Of a DNA stretch of 20,190 bases, positions 8,776 to 16,814 are shown in pieces; position 1 is the first letter of the stretch; every line of letters starts with the position of its first letter. Made by a program: the position numbers and the translations under genes. The stretch is from Stramenopiles sp. TOSAG23-6 (lineage: Eukaryota > Sar): NCBI GenBank assembly GCA_900128565.1, contig LT636040.1, forward strand, positions 1 through 20,190, given 5' to 3'. The notes beneath the pieces were generated by a model that had not been told where the DNA came from, searched no databases, and saw only the letters and a list, made by a program, of their open reading frames with translations.

Positions 8776-9384
8776 CTATTGTACCACACAATTTTCTGAC
8801 ATGGCAGTGACAAGTGAATGACAACCATCACTAAATATTTTCTCCTGCTTTTCTTCATGTTTTTTGCATGGAACACTTTCTACACTCAAAATATTGCCAG
8901 TGCTGTTTTTGATTCTTTGATTTTTATTACAAAGGATATTTTCCCCAGCCTCGCGAGTTGAGTTATTCATATTATTGTTTGAAAATACAAGTTGTGTAGT
9001 TGAACTGTCTATAGTAGTTTGCCAGCGATGAAGCAGTTCTAATTCTTGGGACTTTGGTGAAAGTGAAGCAAGTGATATAGGAGAAGCCAAACGCTCACGT
9101 TTACGTACTCGGTGAATTAGTCGCTCAAGTCGGGTTTTGCGTCTTATTTCTGCTTCTTCATCAAAAGTGGAATTTTCTACTTGTTCAAAAAGTTCCGTCT
9201 CACTAGATGCACAATAATCAAAATCTTCTATCTCTCTATCAGAATATGTAGGTCTATCAATATCATGTTTCGGAGTTCCTCCAGCTATCACTCCCTGATT
9301 CTCATCTAAATCAGGCAATGTTTTCGTAATTGTTGGAACAATATGTGGAACCTGAATATTCCCTGAAACTTCTCGAAGTGCCAT
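8776..9384 (-). CDS. Hypothetical protein, 202 aa
   Basis: I do not recognise this protein. The open frame continues upstream of 9384 in a low-complexity Phe-rich stretch, but the ATG at 9384 (MALREVSGNIQVPHIV) is the more credible start. It is hydrophilic with no signal peptide or membrane segment. The middle is acidic then strongly basic (FDEEAEIRRKTRLERLIHR and RVRKRERLASPISLASLSP), which suggests a charged helix followed by a Ser/Pro linker with possible SP phosphosites. The C-terminal part is Asn/Ser/Thr-rich and probably disordered. It is convergent with the TPR gene and divergent from CCZ1. The codon pattern and lack of an overlapping better frame support a real gene. Confidence 0.6.
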   Translation of the reverse strand: MALREVSGNIQVPHIVPTITKTLPDLDENQGVIAGGTPKHDIDRPTYSDREIEDFDYCASSETELFEQVENSTFDEEAEIRRKTRLERLIHRVRKRERLASPISLASLSPKSQELELLHRWQTTIDSSTTQLVFSNNNMNNSTREAGENILCNKNQRIKNSTGNILSVESVPCKKHEEKQEKIFSDGCHSLVTAMSENCVVQ

Positions 9385-9631
9385 TTTGATTGAGAAGTCA
9401 AATATAATAATATTATTACGCAGGAATAGACTAGAAGAAATAAAAAAATTTGATGTGTGGTGCGGTACCCGGTACTGTACTTTAAAAAAAAAAATCAATC
9501 TGAAATCGCGCGGATGATGGACACTTGACTTGATGATGATATTTTATCCAATATAATATAATATTGTAGAGAGAAGAAGAAGAAGAAGAAAGAGCTAAAA
9601 AAAGCAACCAATAATAAGTGCTTCCTTTAAA
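9385..9631. promoter_or_regulatory. Divergent promoter region with GAA microsatellite
   Basis: This 247-bp space separates divergent starts. It contains an ATCCAAT box-like site and an AT-rich block (9546-9567), followed by a GAA/AAG microsatellite (9570-9592) just upstream of CCZ1. Which of these has promoter function is not determinable from sequence alone. Confidence 0.4.
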
Positions 9632-11542
9632 ATGAGCATAGCTGAAATTGACCCTCCTATAGATTGTTGTTTCATATTTGATAGAAGCCTTTCTCCTGAA
9701 GGAGAAAATGCAAGCATTTTGGAACAGTCTGCTCAGCTTTTGTTTTATACTCCCAAAGAGACACCTTTGAAGGACAAGTTAGGGCGAGTGAACCTTGCTG
9801 CAGGTTTTATAGATTTCCATCGAACTTTTGCCGACTCTTCTGCTTGTATTCACACGGTGGAAACGTCAAATCTTTGTTGGGGCTTTTTAAAATCTGAGCC
9901 TGGTGTCTGGCTTGTAATGGTTTTACAAAAAACTTATTTTNTTAGTATCAGTCAATTTAGTAAAAACTCTGGAAGACTTTCTTATCGTTCAGACAAAACT
10001 GCGGATAATTCTTTAAAATCATTCATTGGAGGGTTAGGAATATCAGTGGCGAAATCTAGTGAAAGCCACAGTAAAAAAAAATCGCTTAGGACTAGTTCTG
10101 CCAACAGTCGTCGTGGGGCTGTTCTTGCCAAATCTGATGATGCAACAGAAACCAGATTTTCTCCTCGAATTCTCAGTGCAGTTTTGAAAAGTTTATATTC
10201 ACGTTACACCCTTCTCCATGGAAGTATAACATCAGCCGTTCATGTTCCAAATATATTAAATAGTCAAGTAATTGCTCTGCAACGTTTACGGAAAATCGTT
10301 CGGAAAGCTAAAGAAGCAAAAAGTGCAGTTCTATTAGCAACTGCGACGAAAACGGAACAGCGAACCAAGCAAATTGAAAACTTACCATCTAAGATTAAGG
10401 AATTAGAAATAGCCGAAATGGCATCACCTCTAATACCACTTCGAAGTAGTTTATTTTCTTCATTTTGTTCAAGTATCAATGATTTAGTCTTCCCATTGCA
10501 TTTTGTGCATGGGCTTTCAACATGCAAATACTTTTCACTGAACAGAGTGACATATTTAGCATCACAATATCTCATTTATCAAATGAAAACAACATTTACA
10601 AGTATAAAACACTACGCATTCTTGTATGACCTCCATTTAGTACATAATGACGTACCTGATGTGTTTTTTGGTACTGAAACTGACAGTGAAACGTATAATA
10701 CTATGAATATTTTATATCATTATTTACACTCTCCATATTTAAAAAATTTAATACACCATGCCCAACAAATGTCATTACCGTTTCTATTAAATTCTAATGG
10801 ACTTATTTACTCACATCCGGTGTTCCATCGTGAGCTATGTTCACCCAGTAAAATACCAAAGTATACGGAACTTGGTAATTTATTGATTTATCAGGAATCT
10901 CGCATAACTATAGTACTTATTGTTGATAAGATGATTGATTTTAAAGTAAATAATAGAAATAGTGTTGACTTTTGTAACCAAATTACAAATTTCCTTAGAA
11001 AAGATACGAAGCAGCTAAATTCTATGATTGTTGATGAATTAGATAGACAAAGTCATCAACATTCTGCTCCATTTTCATCATTTATATCAGCAAATTCAGC
11101 CAATGCTTCTTTAGCTCATCATGGATTTCAGTCTCCTGAACTTGTTTCATTGATGCCACACCCAAAGAAAGACATAACAAAAAAGCCAGCTTACATATAC
11201 TTTAGTGGTAGCAATTGTGCTATTAAGATGGTCGGGTTTTCAACTCCGAAAAGTAGAAAAATAGATAATGGCAAATTAGTAACAATATCAATGAAGGATT
11301 TAAATTTAGGTATAAAGCAGTGGCAGTTTGAAGGGTTTGATGCAATATTTAATGGAATAAGTGAAGATTTAGTAGGAACCTATATAAAGATTGAAGGTAC
11401 AGGTTGGATTATTTTTCGAATGTGTGGTAGACGTTTGTTATATACAGTTTTTGGTAAAGATAGTAAAACCGAGTCTCTTTATAATGCCGAAAAACAACTA
11501 ATTAATTTATGCCAGAATTGTTTTTTGAATATATTCTTGTAA
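9632..11542 (+). CDS. CCZ1: Vacuolar fusion protein CCZ1 (Mon1-Ccz1 Rab7 GEF subunit)
   Basis: A 636-aa intronless gene matching CCZ1, the partner of MON1. Together they activate Rab7/Ypt7 on late endosomes, autophagosomes and the vacuole or lysosome. The first longin-like region is visible: FIFDRSLSPEGE near the N-terminus, then LLFYTP, FHRTF, and EPGVWLVMVLQ (about residues 89-99). The block ILSAVLKSLYSRYTLLHG (from about residue 180) matches the next conserved segment. The C-terminal third (YIYFSGSNCAIKM and WIIFRMCGRRLLYTVFG) fits the last longin/roadblock-like portion. One base is ambiguous (n at 9941, first base of codon 104). Human CCZ1 is about 480 aa; the extra length is mostly a Lys/Ser-rich linker near residues 125-180 and a central insertion. 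It shares a divergent promoter with the 202-aa unknown gene. Confidence 0.85.
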   Translation: MSIAEIDPPIDCCFIFDRSLSPEGENASILEQSAQLLFYTPKETPLKDKLGRVNLAAGFIDFHRTFADSSACIHTVETSNLCWGFLKSEPGVWLVMVLQKTYFXSISQFSKNSGRLSYRSDKTADNSLKSFIGGLGISVAKSSESHSKKKSLRTSSANSRRGAVLAKSDDATETRFSPRILSAVLKSLYSRYTLLHGSITSAVHVPNILNSQVIALQRLRKIVRKAKEAKSAVLLATATKTEQRTKQIENLPSKIKELEIAEMASPLIPLRSSLFSSFCSSINDLVFPLHFVHGLSTCKYFSLNRVTYLASQYLIYQMKTTFTSIKHYAFLYDLHLVHNDVPDVFFGTETDSETYNTMNILYHYLHSPYLKNLIHHAQQMSLPFLLNSNGLIYSHPVFHRELCSPSKIPKYTELGNLLIYQESRITIVLIVDKMIDFKVNNRNSVDFCNQITNFLRKDTKQLNSMIVDELDRQSHQHSAPFSSFISANSANASLAHHGFQSPELVSLMPHPKKDITKKPAYIYFSGSNCAIKMVGFSTPKSRKIDNGKLVTISMKDLNLGIKQWQFEGFDAIFNGISEDLVGTYIKIEGTGWIIFRMCGRRLLYTVFGKDSKTESLYNAEKQLINLCQNCFLNIFL

Positions 11543-11744
11543 TAATATAAAAAAGTGAATGCTTGTATTGTAGGTTTAAAATTTAACAATCAAAAGTTGT
11601 ATATCATTAGAGATTTTGAAGTAAATATATTTATTTCCATTGTGCAATTTTTATTTTCTATGTAAGAAACATTATCTGTACGTCTAATTAATAGTATAAT
11701 TAAAAATATTATCATGTCCTAAATTTCAATATTCATCATGAAGT

Positions 11745-13010
11745 TTACAGTTCATTTTCTTCATTCCAGTATGCTTCAGCTTCTTCATATATTTTGTTGA
11801 CCATAGCTAGGCGTGTTGAATGCCCAGAAGTTGATTTAGACGGATCATGTAGCAAAAGTAATTGATTGTACCGTTCTTTTCGCGCTGCGGCATCTTCGGG
11901 CCATTCTTCAATCAGTGTTGTAGTCTCTATCGAGTCCCAATCACTAGCCATCACATCCGTTGATTTAAGTTTGATTTGAATTCCACTCTTTGCCATGTCT
12001 TTAAGCTCTTCTCCAGCAGATTTACCAATCATTGCAGTAAATATTGTGACTTCATCTTCGAGTATATCCCCACCAGCCATTGTAACAAGAACATCACTGT
12101 TATTCACTACTAATACCCCAATTGCTCCAGCAGCTTCCGCGTATTCAGATTTTTTTGTAAACGAACAACCTCCTCGCCAAATTAGAGCAACCTTACCTTT
12201 CAAGTCACTCGAGTTCGTCAACTCTTCACAACCATTCATTGGTTCAGAACGAACAAGTTCGACCGCATGTGTAGGATAGTTTGGAATAGGTCCACCAAAT
12301 TCAGCTCGGAGATATTCGAAACTGGAATTTTCTGCTGTTGTGAGGAGACCTCCGTCAGCAGAGAGCATTTCAACACCATCATAGTGGACTTTTTCATCTA
12401 TGTTATGTTTATCATTGTATTGCTGACTACATGGACCTGTCAGATATGTTCCTTCTTTAGACCACTTTTTAGCAACGACTGCGCCTAAGACAATTGTTTC
12501 TCTGGATAAAATTTTCTTTAGCGCCGAGCCTGCGGATTGTCGTATGGCCGTAACGGGAATTGTAATTTCCGGTTCATGTTCCTCAGTGACATTCATAAAT
12601 GCTGCCGGTAAACGAGGAATAGCTTGATCGCTATTTATAAGTATCATACCAACAGCGCCGGCGGATTGTGCATAAAAAGCTTTGTCTGCAAAAGAACACT
12701 TCCCACGGTCTACAAGAAGGATCGCACCTGAGGCAACAGCAGGGTCTGGCTTTTCACAACAATTAACTGGCTCAGACATTCGAATTGGTTCGTACTTACA
12801 ATGTAATGATGAACCGAATAACGCCTTAACAAATTCATATGAACTTCCTCCACCAAGAAGCTCTATTGATCCCCATGCTTCACTGCGGTCCTTATTAGCA
12901 AGTGTACTAATACGTACAGCCGGGGTCTCTGCTTGTTCATTATCTTCAGCGGAAACAACCATATTTCGTCGCACAATAACAATTGCTAATAAATAGCTCA
13001 ACTTTAACAT
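11745..13010 (-). CDS. Secreted or luminal protein with two tandem protease-associated (PA) domains
   Basis: A 421-aa intronless gene. The N-terminus MLKLSYLLAIVIV...VVSAED is a plausible signal peptide, although it carries two Arg residues in the middle. Two homologous PA domains follow. The first is centred on DRGKCSFADKAFYAQSAGAV (about 101-120) and the second on WRGGCSFTKKSEYAEAAGAI (about 278-297), each followed by an (I/V)N(S/N) strand end. PA domains bind peptides or substrates in vacuolar sorting receptors, SPPL2 and subtilases. Here there is no protease, RING or membrane segment, so the protein is predicted soluble in the secretory pathway or outside the cell. Several N-glycosylation sites (NVT, NSS) fit that. 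The last 70 residues are charged and helical, without a recognised domain. Precise role unknown. Confidence 0.82.
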   Translation of the reverse strand: MLKLSYLLAIVIVRRNMVVSAEDNEQAETPAVRISTLANKDRSEAWGSIELLGGGSSYEFVKALFGSSLHCKYEPIRMSEPVNCCEKPDPAVASGAILLVDRGKCSFADKAFYAQSAGAVGMILINSDQAIPRLPAAFMNVTEEHEPEITIPVTAIRQSAGSALKKILSRETIVLGAVVAKKWSKEGTYLTGPCSQQYNDKHNIDEKVHYDGVEMLSADGGLLTTAENSSFEYLRAEFGGPIPNYPTHAVELVRSEPMNGCEELTNSSDLKGKVALIWRGGCSFTKKSEYAEAAGAIGVLVVNNSDVLVTMAGGDILEDEVTIFTAMIGKSAGEELKDMAKSGIQIKLKSTDVMASDWDSIETTTLIEEWPEDAAARKERYNQLLLLHDPSKSTSGHSTRLAMVNKIYEEAEAYWNEENEL

Positions 13011-13527
13011 TTTCTAGCAAGCCTTGTATATATTTATTAATTCTCTGTTGGGACTTTCAAGAAAAAGTAATTGGAGAAAATGAAATCTCTCTCAGAGTAT
13101 CTTCTTCTATATTTATCGAGGAAAAAAAACGTATCCTCTGGATTCCTCTCTCTCGAATTTCGAAATCTTCGATGGCGATAAGCAGGTTTGTAATTTTCAC
13201 TGTCAAATTTGAATTTTTTCGAAAAGCAAATTTGAAAATTCATTTCCAGATTCCCAAATTTTGTTACAGAATTTTGTACCAATCGGCAATAATTCAAATC
13301 ATTCAAATCTGGCCATAAAGCCAATTCTTTCAATTCAAACAAAAAAGAAAGTGAAGAGAGAATTTCTTCAAAACGACATTCATAATTTCGTTCTTTCAGA
13401 TTTGTCCAACAAATTTTCGCATTTGAAGCATTAGAAACTCAAATAGACAACAAAGTATCACTGTCGTTGATCCAGGTGGTTGAATTTGTTGTTTTTTGTG
13501 TTTGCATAACGATAGCTAATACTCAAT
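13011..13527. promoter_or_regulatory. Divergent intergenic region, no supported gene
   Basis: This 517-bp space lies between the PA-protein start and the FHA-RING start. It contains several short frames on both strands (for example 13037-13342 minus), but none has an ATG start or recognisable protein character. It is rich in AAATTTGAA-type short inverted repeats near 13200-13260. It probably holds both promoters. An unannotated 5'-UTR intron of the FHA-RING gene is possible. Confidence 0.5.
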
Positions 13528-15282
13528 ATGTCTTCTGAAGTTCAAACTCCAATCTGCTCGAATACTTCTTGTCTCCACCAGTTGGTACTTCGAGATAACA
13601 ATTCAAAAGTTGAACCAAAGATCATTCATCTTCATAGTAGTGGGAAAAGTTCATTTAAAGTAAGTTATTGTTTTCATACAAATAATCATTTTTCTCCTTC
13701 ATTCTTGTTTATCTTAAACTTTTTTTTATCTTCATTTGTTGTTACTTCGATTACACTTCGTTTCTGTACCTATTTTTTCAGATAATTTGTGTAACTTAAC
13801 GAAGCAAGTAATTTTAAAAAAATTCATTCAATACAGCTTGGAAGGAGTCGGTCTTCAGCTGATGTTGTCTTTAGTTCTAAAGGAGGTCCCCTAATGATTT
13901 CTAGAGTTCACGCAATACTTTCTCGGTCTAAAGCATCTGAAAAGATTTCCGAGAATAATACTTTAATTGGCAATAGTATCAACAGTTTAAATAGTAAATC
14001 ATCACTGGAAGTTTCTAAGAGTACTGTATGGTGGAAGATTGAAGATAATAATAGTAGAAATGGTATGTTTGTCAACTCTATTAAGTTAGCTGAGGCGACT
14101 CTGTCTCATGGAGACATAGTGACTTTTGGTGGGGGAGGCACTCTCCCTTACGGTACCCATAAAAACAACATTGAATCTGATTATCAGTATGTATTTTTAA
14201 AAGTTTGCTCTAATCAAGATGAAGATAATATATCAACAAACGAATATAAGGAAAAGAATAGCAAGAAAAATATGTTTCAAAGAAATTCTTTCCCGACAAC
14301 GGGCTCTTCAAGTCGTCGGAAGCGGCCACTTACTGAAAAGATTGATCTTTCCTCGAAGCGTCCTAGACTTGATACATCATGCATTGTTTCAAATACGATG
14401 AATATACATAAAAAACATGAAATACCAATAACGAAGGAAGGTGATAACGCGATAGCTACAGGGATTTGCGGGGATGGAGTCTCACTAAATTCACAGAAAA
14501 ATGTTGATTTATCAACTAAAAGCACTGCATTAGTTCCTTTTTCTTCTGTGCTTCCCCAAGGTACTGTCAAAGTTAATTGTTTGCAAGAAGAATTGACGTG
14601 CCCGATATGTTTGGATTATTTACTTCAAGCTCACACCCTAGGATGTGGTCATTCACTATGTATGCTTTCAAAATTGAATTTCAAATTTTTCAAATTTATT
14701 TATTTTCGTACCAAATTTTGTACCTAACATTATTTTTTGGAAATATTTTTCCACAATATATGTGCTCCGTGTATTGTAAAAACGCTTGAAAACAAACGAG
14801 CTTGTCCTTGTTGTCGTGCACCAACAACCAAGCCACCTATACGTTCACGTGTTCTAGATAATGCAATTAACAAATTATTGAAACAAGAAGGATGCGAGTC
14901 AAAATATTCTGAGTACCTACACCGATTAAAAAAATGGGAAAAAGATATCAGTTTGAGAAAAGCCCAAGCAAAACAATTGAAAAGAGTTATATGTAACGCA
15001 AAGCGAGAAGGAAAGCATTTCCTCTGTATCACTGATAAATGGACAAGTAATGAACAACAAGTTTTTCAAAAAGGTGTTGCTCTTTATCATGGTGTTGCTC
15101 GAGTTGTATACTGCAACACCACAAGTTTGACAGCAGAGTATATAGAAAGTGCTTCAAAAGAAGAATTAAAGCTCGCTAGTTTAAATGTCGGTGTGGTAAA
15201 TAAGAAATCAGTATCAACCTTAGATGCATCAACAATGCGATCATTGTTACACATGTTCAGATTATATGGTGGCCGTGAATAA
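13528..15282 (+). CDS. FHA-RING E3 ubiquitin ligase-like protein, three exons
   Basis: Exons are 13528-13659, 13837-14659 and 14762-15282, joined to 491 codons plus TAA. The N-terminal part is an FHA phosphothreonine-binding domain: LGRSRSSADVVF after exon 1, ISRVHA, then SRNGMFVN and HGDIVTFGGG. A basic disordered linker (RRKRPLTEK...SSKRPR) could be a nuclear signal. A C3HC4 RING follows: CPICLDYLLQAHTLGCGHSL, CAPC and CPCC, all eight ligands present once the second intron is removed. This layout resembles CHFR and RNF8, which act in mitotic checkpoint and DNA-damage signalling. The C-terminal 150 residues (Lys-rich helix, then LYHGVARVVYCNT) are unrecognised. The first intron is canonical GT-AG and the second is an AT-ended introner-like element inside the RING. 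Confidence 0.82.
13660..13836 (+). other. Canonical GT-AG intron of the FHA-RING gene (177 nt)
   Basis: The donor is GTAAGT and the acceptor CAATACAG, in phase 0 within the FHA domain (SFK|LGRSRSS). A CTTAAC branch-site-like motif has its second A 37 nt before the intron end. Its 3' end CAATACAG is strikingly close to the introner 3' end CAATACAT, differing in the last base. Confidence 0.9.
14660..14761 (+). repeat. Introner-like intron, copy 5 (102 nt, GT...AT)
   Basis: The donor is GTATGC and the 3' end ACAATATAT. The core is at 14704-14723 (CGTACC variant) and CCTAAC at 14723-14728. Hairpin 2 pairs TGGAAA (14738-14743) with TTTCCA (14748-14753). Removing it restores HSLCAPCIV in the RING finger, with the first Cys codon split as T|GT. 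Five bases (TATGT) are shared at both ends, so the exact cut is ambiguous within that stretch. None of the allowed positions is GT-AG, and GT...AT is the only one with a GT donor. Confidence 0.85.
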
Positions 15283-15421
15283 TAGTTGTTCTCTATGTGT
15301 AAAAGCTCGGGACATTTTTATTGAGGCACTATTGACGATTTCAGTATTGAGTTTATAGTGAAAGAATAAAAATTGTATTTTACTTATTCCCACTCAGAAC
15401 TAAACTTTTATTTATTTATTA

Positions 15422-15844
15422 TTATAAGCCCTTTCTCTGTAGAAGAGCAGGTGATGTTGGTGGAGAGTCCTGCATTGCAGTACTGTGTAAGTTTCTTCCT
15501 GCGACTGCAGCAGCTGTTGGGGGATTTCGCAAAGAGTTGCCATTTTGGGTATTCGTGGTCCAATTCTGGTGGAATACCTCAACTGGTACACTATGTGTAT
15601 CAACCCGTGAAAATTGAGTTGGTTTATCATATATTTCGCTTGACGGGGCGCGTTTGCGTCTTGTTACATCAGTTTCTGGTGCATAAAAGTTTGGTTGTGA
15701 CGGAGGATTCCAAGACTGCTGACCTCCCCACACTTGCGTTGTATTACCCTGTGCAGCCGCTCTTCTGGCTGCAACAGCATCCATGTGTACTTGAAGTTTC
15801 CAGGCTTGCTCTGCAAGTGAAGTATGGCTTTTACCTGGATTCAT
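15422..15844 (-). CDS. Hypothetical protein, 140 aa
   Basis: I do not recognise this protein. The frame begins with TTG further upstream; the first ATG is at 15844 (MNPGKSHTSLAEQAWKLQVH). An Ala/Gln-rich helix (AEQAWKLQVHMDAVAARRAA) is followed by a Pro/Gln/Asn/Trp-rich disordered region with a basic patch (TRRKRAPSS) that could be a nuclear signal. There is no signal peptide or membrane segment. The opposite strand has a longer frame (15373-15885), but that translation is hydrophobic and without domain character, so I prefer the minus strand. It is convergent with the FHA-RING gene (139 bp between stops). Confidence 0.5.
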   Translation of the reverse strand: MNPGKSHTSLAEQAWKLQVHMDAVAARRAAAQGNTTQVWGGQQSWNPPSQPNFYAPETDVTRRKRAPSSEIYDKPTQFSRVDTHSVPVEVFHQNWTTNTQNGNSLRNPPTAAAVAGRNLHSTAMQDSPPTSPALLQRKGL

Positions 15845-16367
15845 TGAACAACTATTCAATGAAATTTCACCGTGGATACTATTAGATTGTAGAGAGAGAA
15901 AGAAGAATAATTTATAATCTTTGCTCTCTCTCTCTCTGTCCTGTTCCTGTGCTTAAATTTTTTTTTTGGTCTTTTTTTTTGGTCTTTTTTTTTGGGTTTT
16001 TGGTATTACAATTTGCGTTTACAGCCATAGATTACACATATTATTTTCTTTATACTAGCTAGGTCTAGACACTAAAAATTCAAAATTGTCCCAACCATGA
16101 TGACTAGAACTTTTTATTTAACTATTAAAGTACGTGTAGTAATATATATAGAAAAACCGCGTAATATGAATTTATTGAAGAAAATTTTGCCTAATTCATC
16201 AAAAATGTAACTTCTACTTGATTGGATTCACTTACTACTAAAAAATCTATGACTATTCAATTTACTGATAAATATAAACCAAAATGTTAAACTTATTATC
16301 TTAGCACTATGTGTATATATTGTACTCGAGATTCAAAAATGACACTAAAAAATTTCAGCCGTTGNCT
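15845..16367. other. Gene-free region with CT microsatellite and 13-bp GGTCT(9) repeats
   Basis: Between the 140-aa gene and TRAPPC1, both on the minus strand. It contains a GA-rich stretch (15889-15903), a CT microsatellite (15923-15937) able to pair with it, and a 13-bp tandem unit of GGTC plus a T-tract (15968 onward, three units, the last degenerate). From 16001 to 16364 it is AT-rich with no frame or structure that I can support. One ambiguous base (n) lies at 16365. Confidence 0.6.
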
Positions 16368-16814
16368 TCAAGTTCTCAATACAGATTGTCCATTCTGTGA
16401 CGCCGGAATACTCTTCACATAATCATCTAGTAATCTCGCAAAACGACTGGAAGTCACCTCACCGCCAGCATATAGTGGATTTTTTGCGACATTCTCTACA
16501 TATATTTTACCATAAATATACTGAAGATTTGACTGCATATTTACATTTTCATTGCTAGAGTTTAGCACAAAGCGAAGTCCTGAAGGGGTGTGTAATAAAT
16601 GCATTGTGTATTTACTTGTACGAAGTGTGCGCATACCAGTTAGAGGTGGCACAGGCGCAATTTTTTCCACAAAATTTTTGAACGAAAATAGTAGACCATA
16701 AAGCATTTTTTTATCCTGCTCAGGCTCATCACGAAACGCAAACTTGGGTCGATTCCATTCTTTGTAATAAAGACAATCTCCAAGTCGGTTAAAGATATAG
16801 AAATTGTACAGCAT
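16368..16814 (-). CDS. TRAPPC1: TRAPP complex subunit TRAPPC1 (Bet5)
   Basis: A 148-aa intronless gene, the usual length for Bet5/TRAPPC1 (about 145-159 aa). The longin fold is recognisable throughout: LYNFYIFNRLGDCLYYKEWN at the start, LMYG-like MLYGLLFSFKNFV, LRTSKYTMHLLHTPSGLRFV, and YVENVAKNPLY before the C-terminal helix FARLLDDYVKSIP. TRAPPC1 is a core subunit of TRAPP, the GEF for Rab1/Ypt1 in ER-Golgi and autophagy traffic. The ATG is the first in frame. The TGA stop is 3 nt from an ambiguous base. Confidence 0.95.
   Translation of the reverse strand: MLYNFYIFNRLGDCLYYKEWNRPKFAFRDEPEQDKKMLYGLLFSFKNFVEKIAPVPPLTGMRTLRTSKYTMHLLHTPSGLRFVLNSSNENVNMQSNLQYIYGKIYVENVAKNPLYAGGEVTSSRFARLLDDYVKSIPASQNGQSVLRT

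Noticed and set aside
13250-13290. A further decayed introner (GAATTTTGTACCAAT)
   Set aside because: Only a short partial match to the core, without CCTAAC, donor, or 3' end; such matches are expected in AT-rich DNA.
13037-13342. Minus-strand open frame of 101 aa upstream of the PA gene
   Set aside because: It begins with TTG, has no ATG, no recognised motif, and lies in an AT-rich divergent promoter region.
15373-15885. Plus-strand open frame of 170 aa opposite the 140-aa unknown gene
   Set aside because: The translation is hydrophobic and composition-like noise from the antisense of a Gln/Ala/Pro-rich gene. The minus-strand frame has better protein character, though confidence in it is only moderate.
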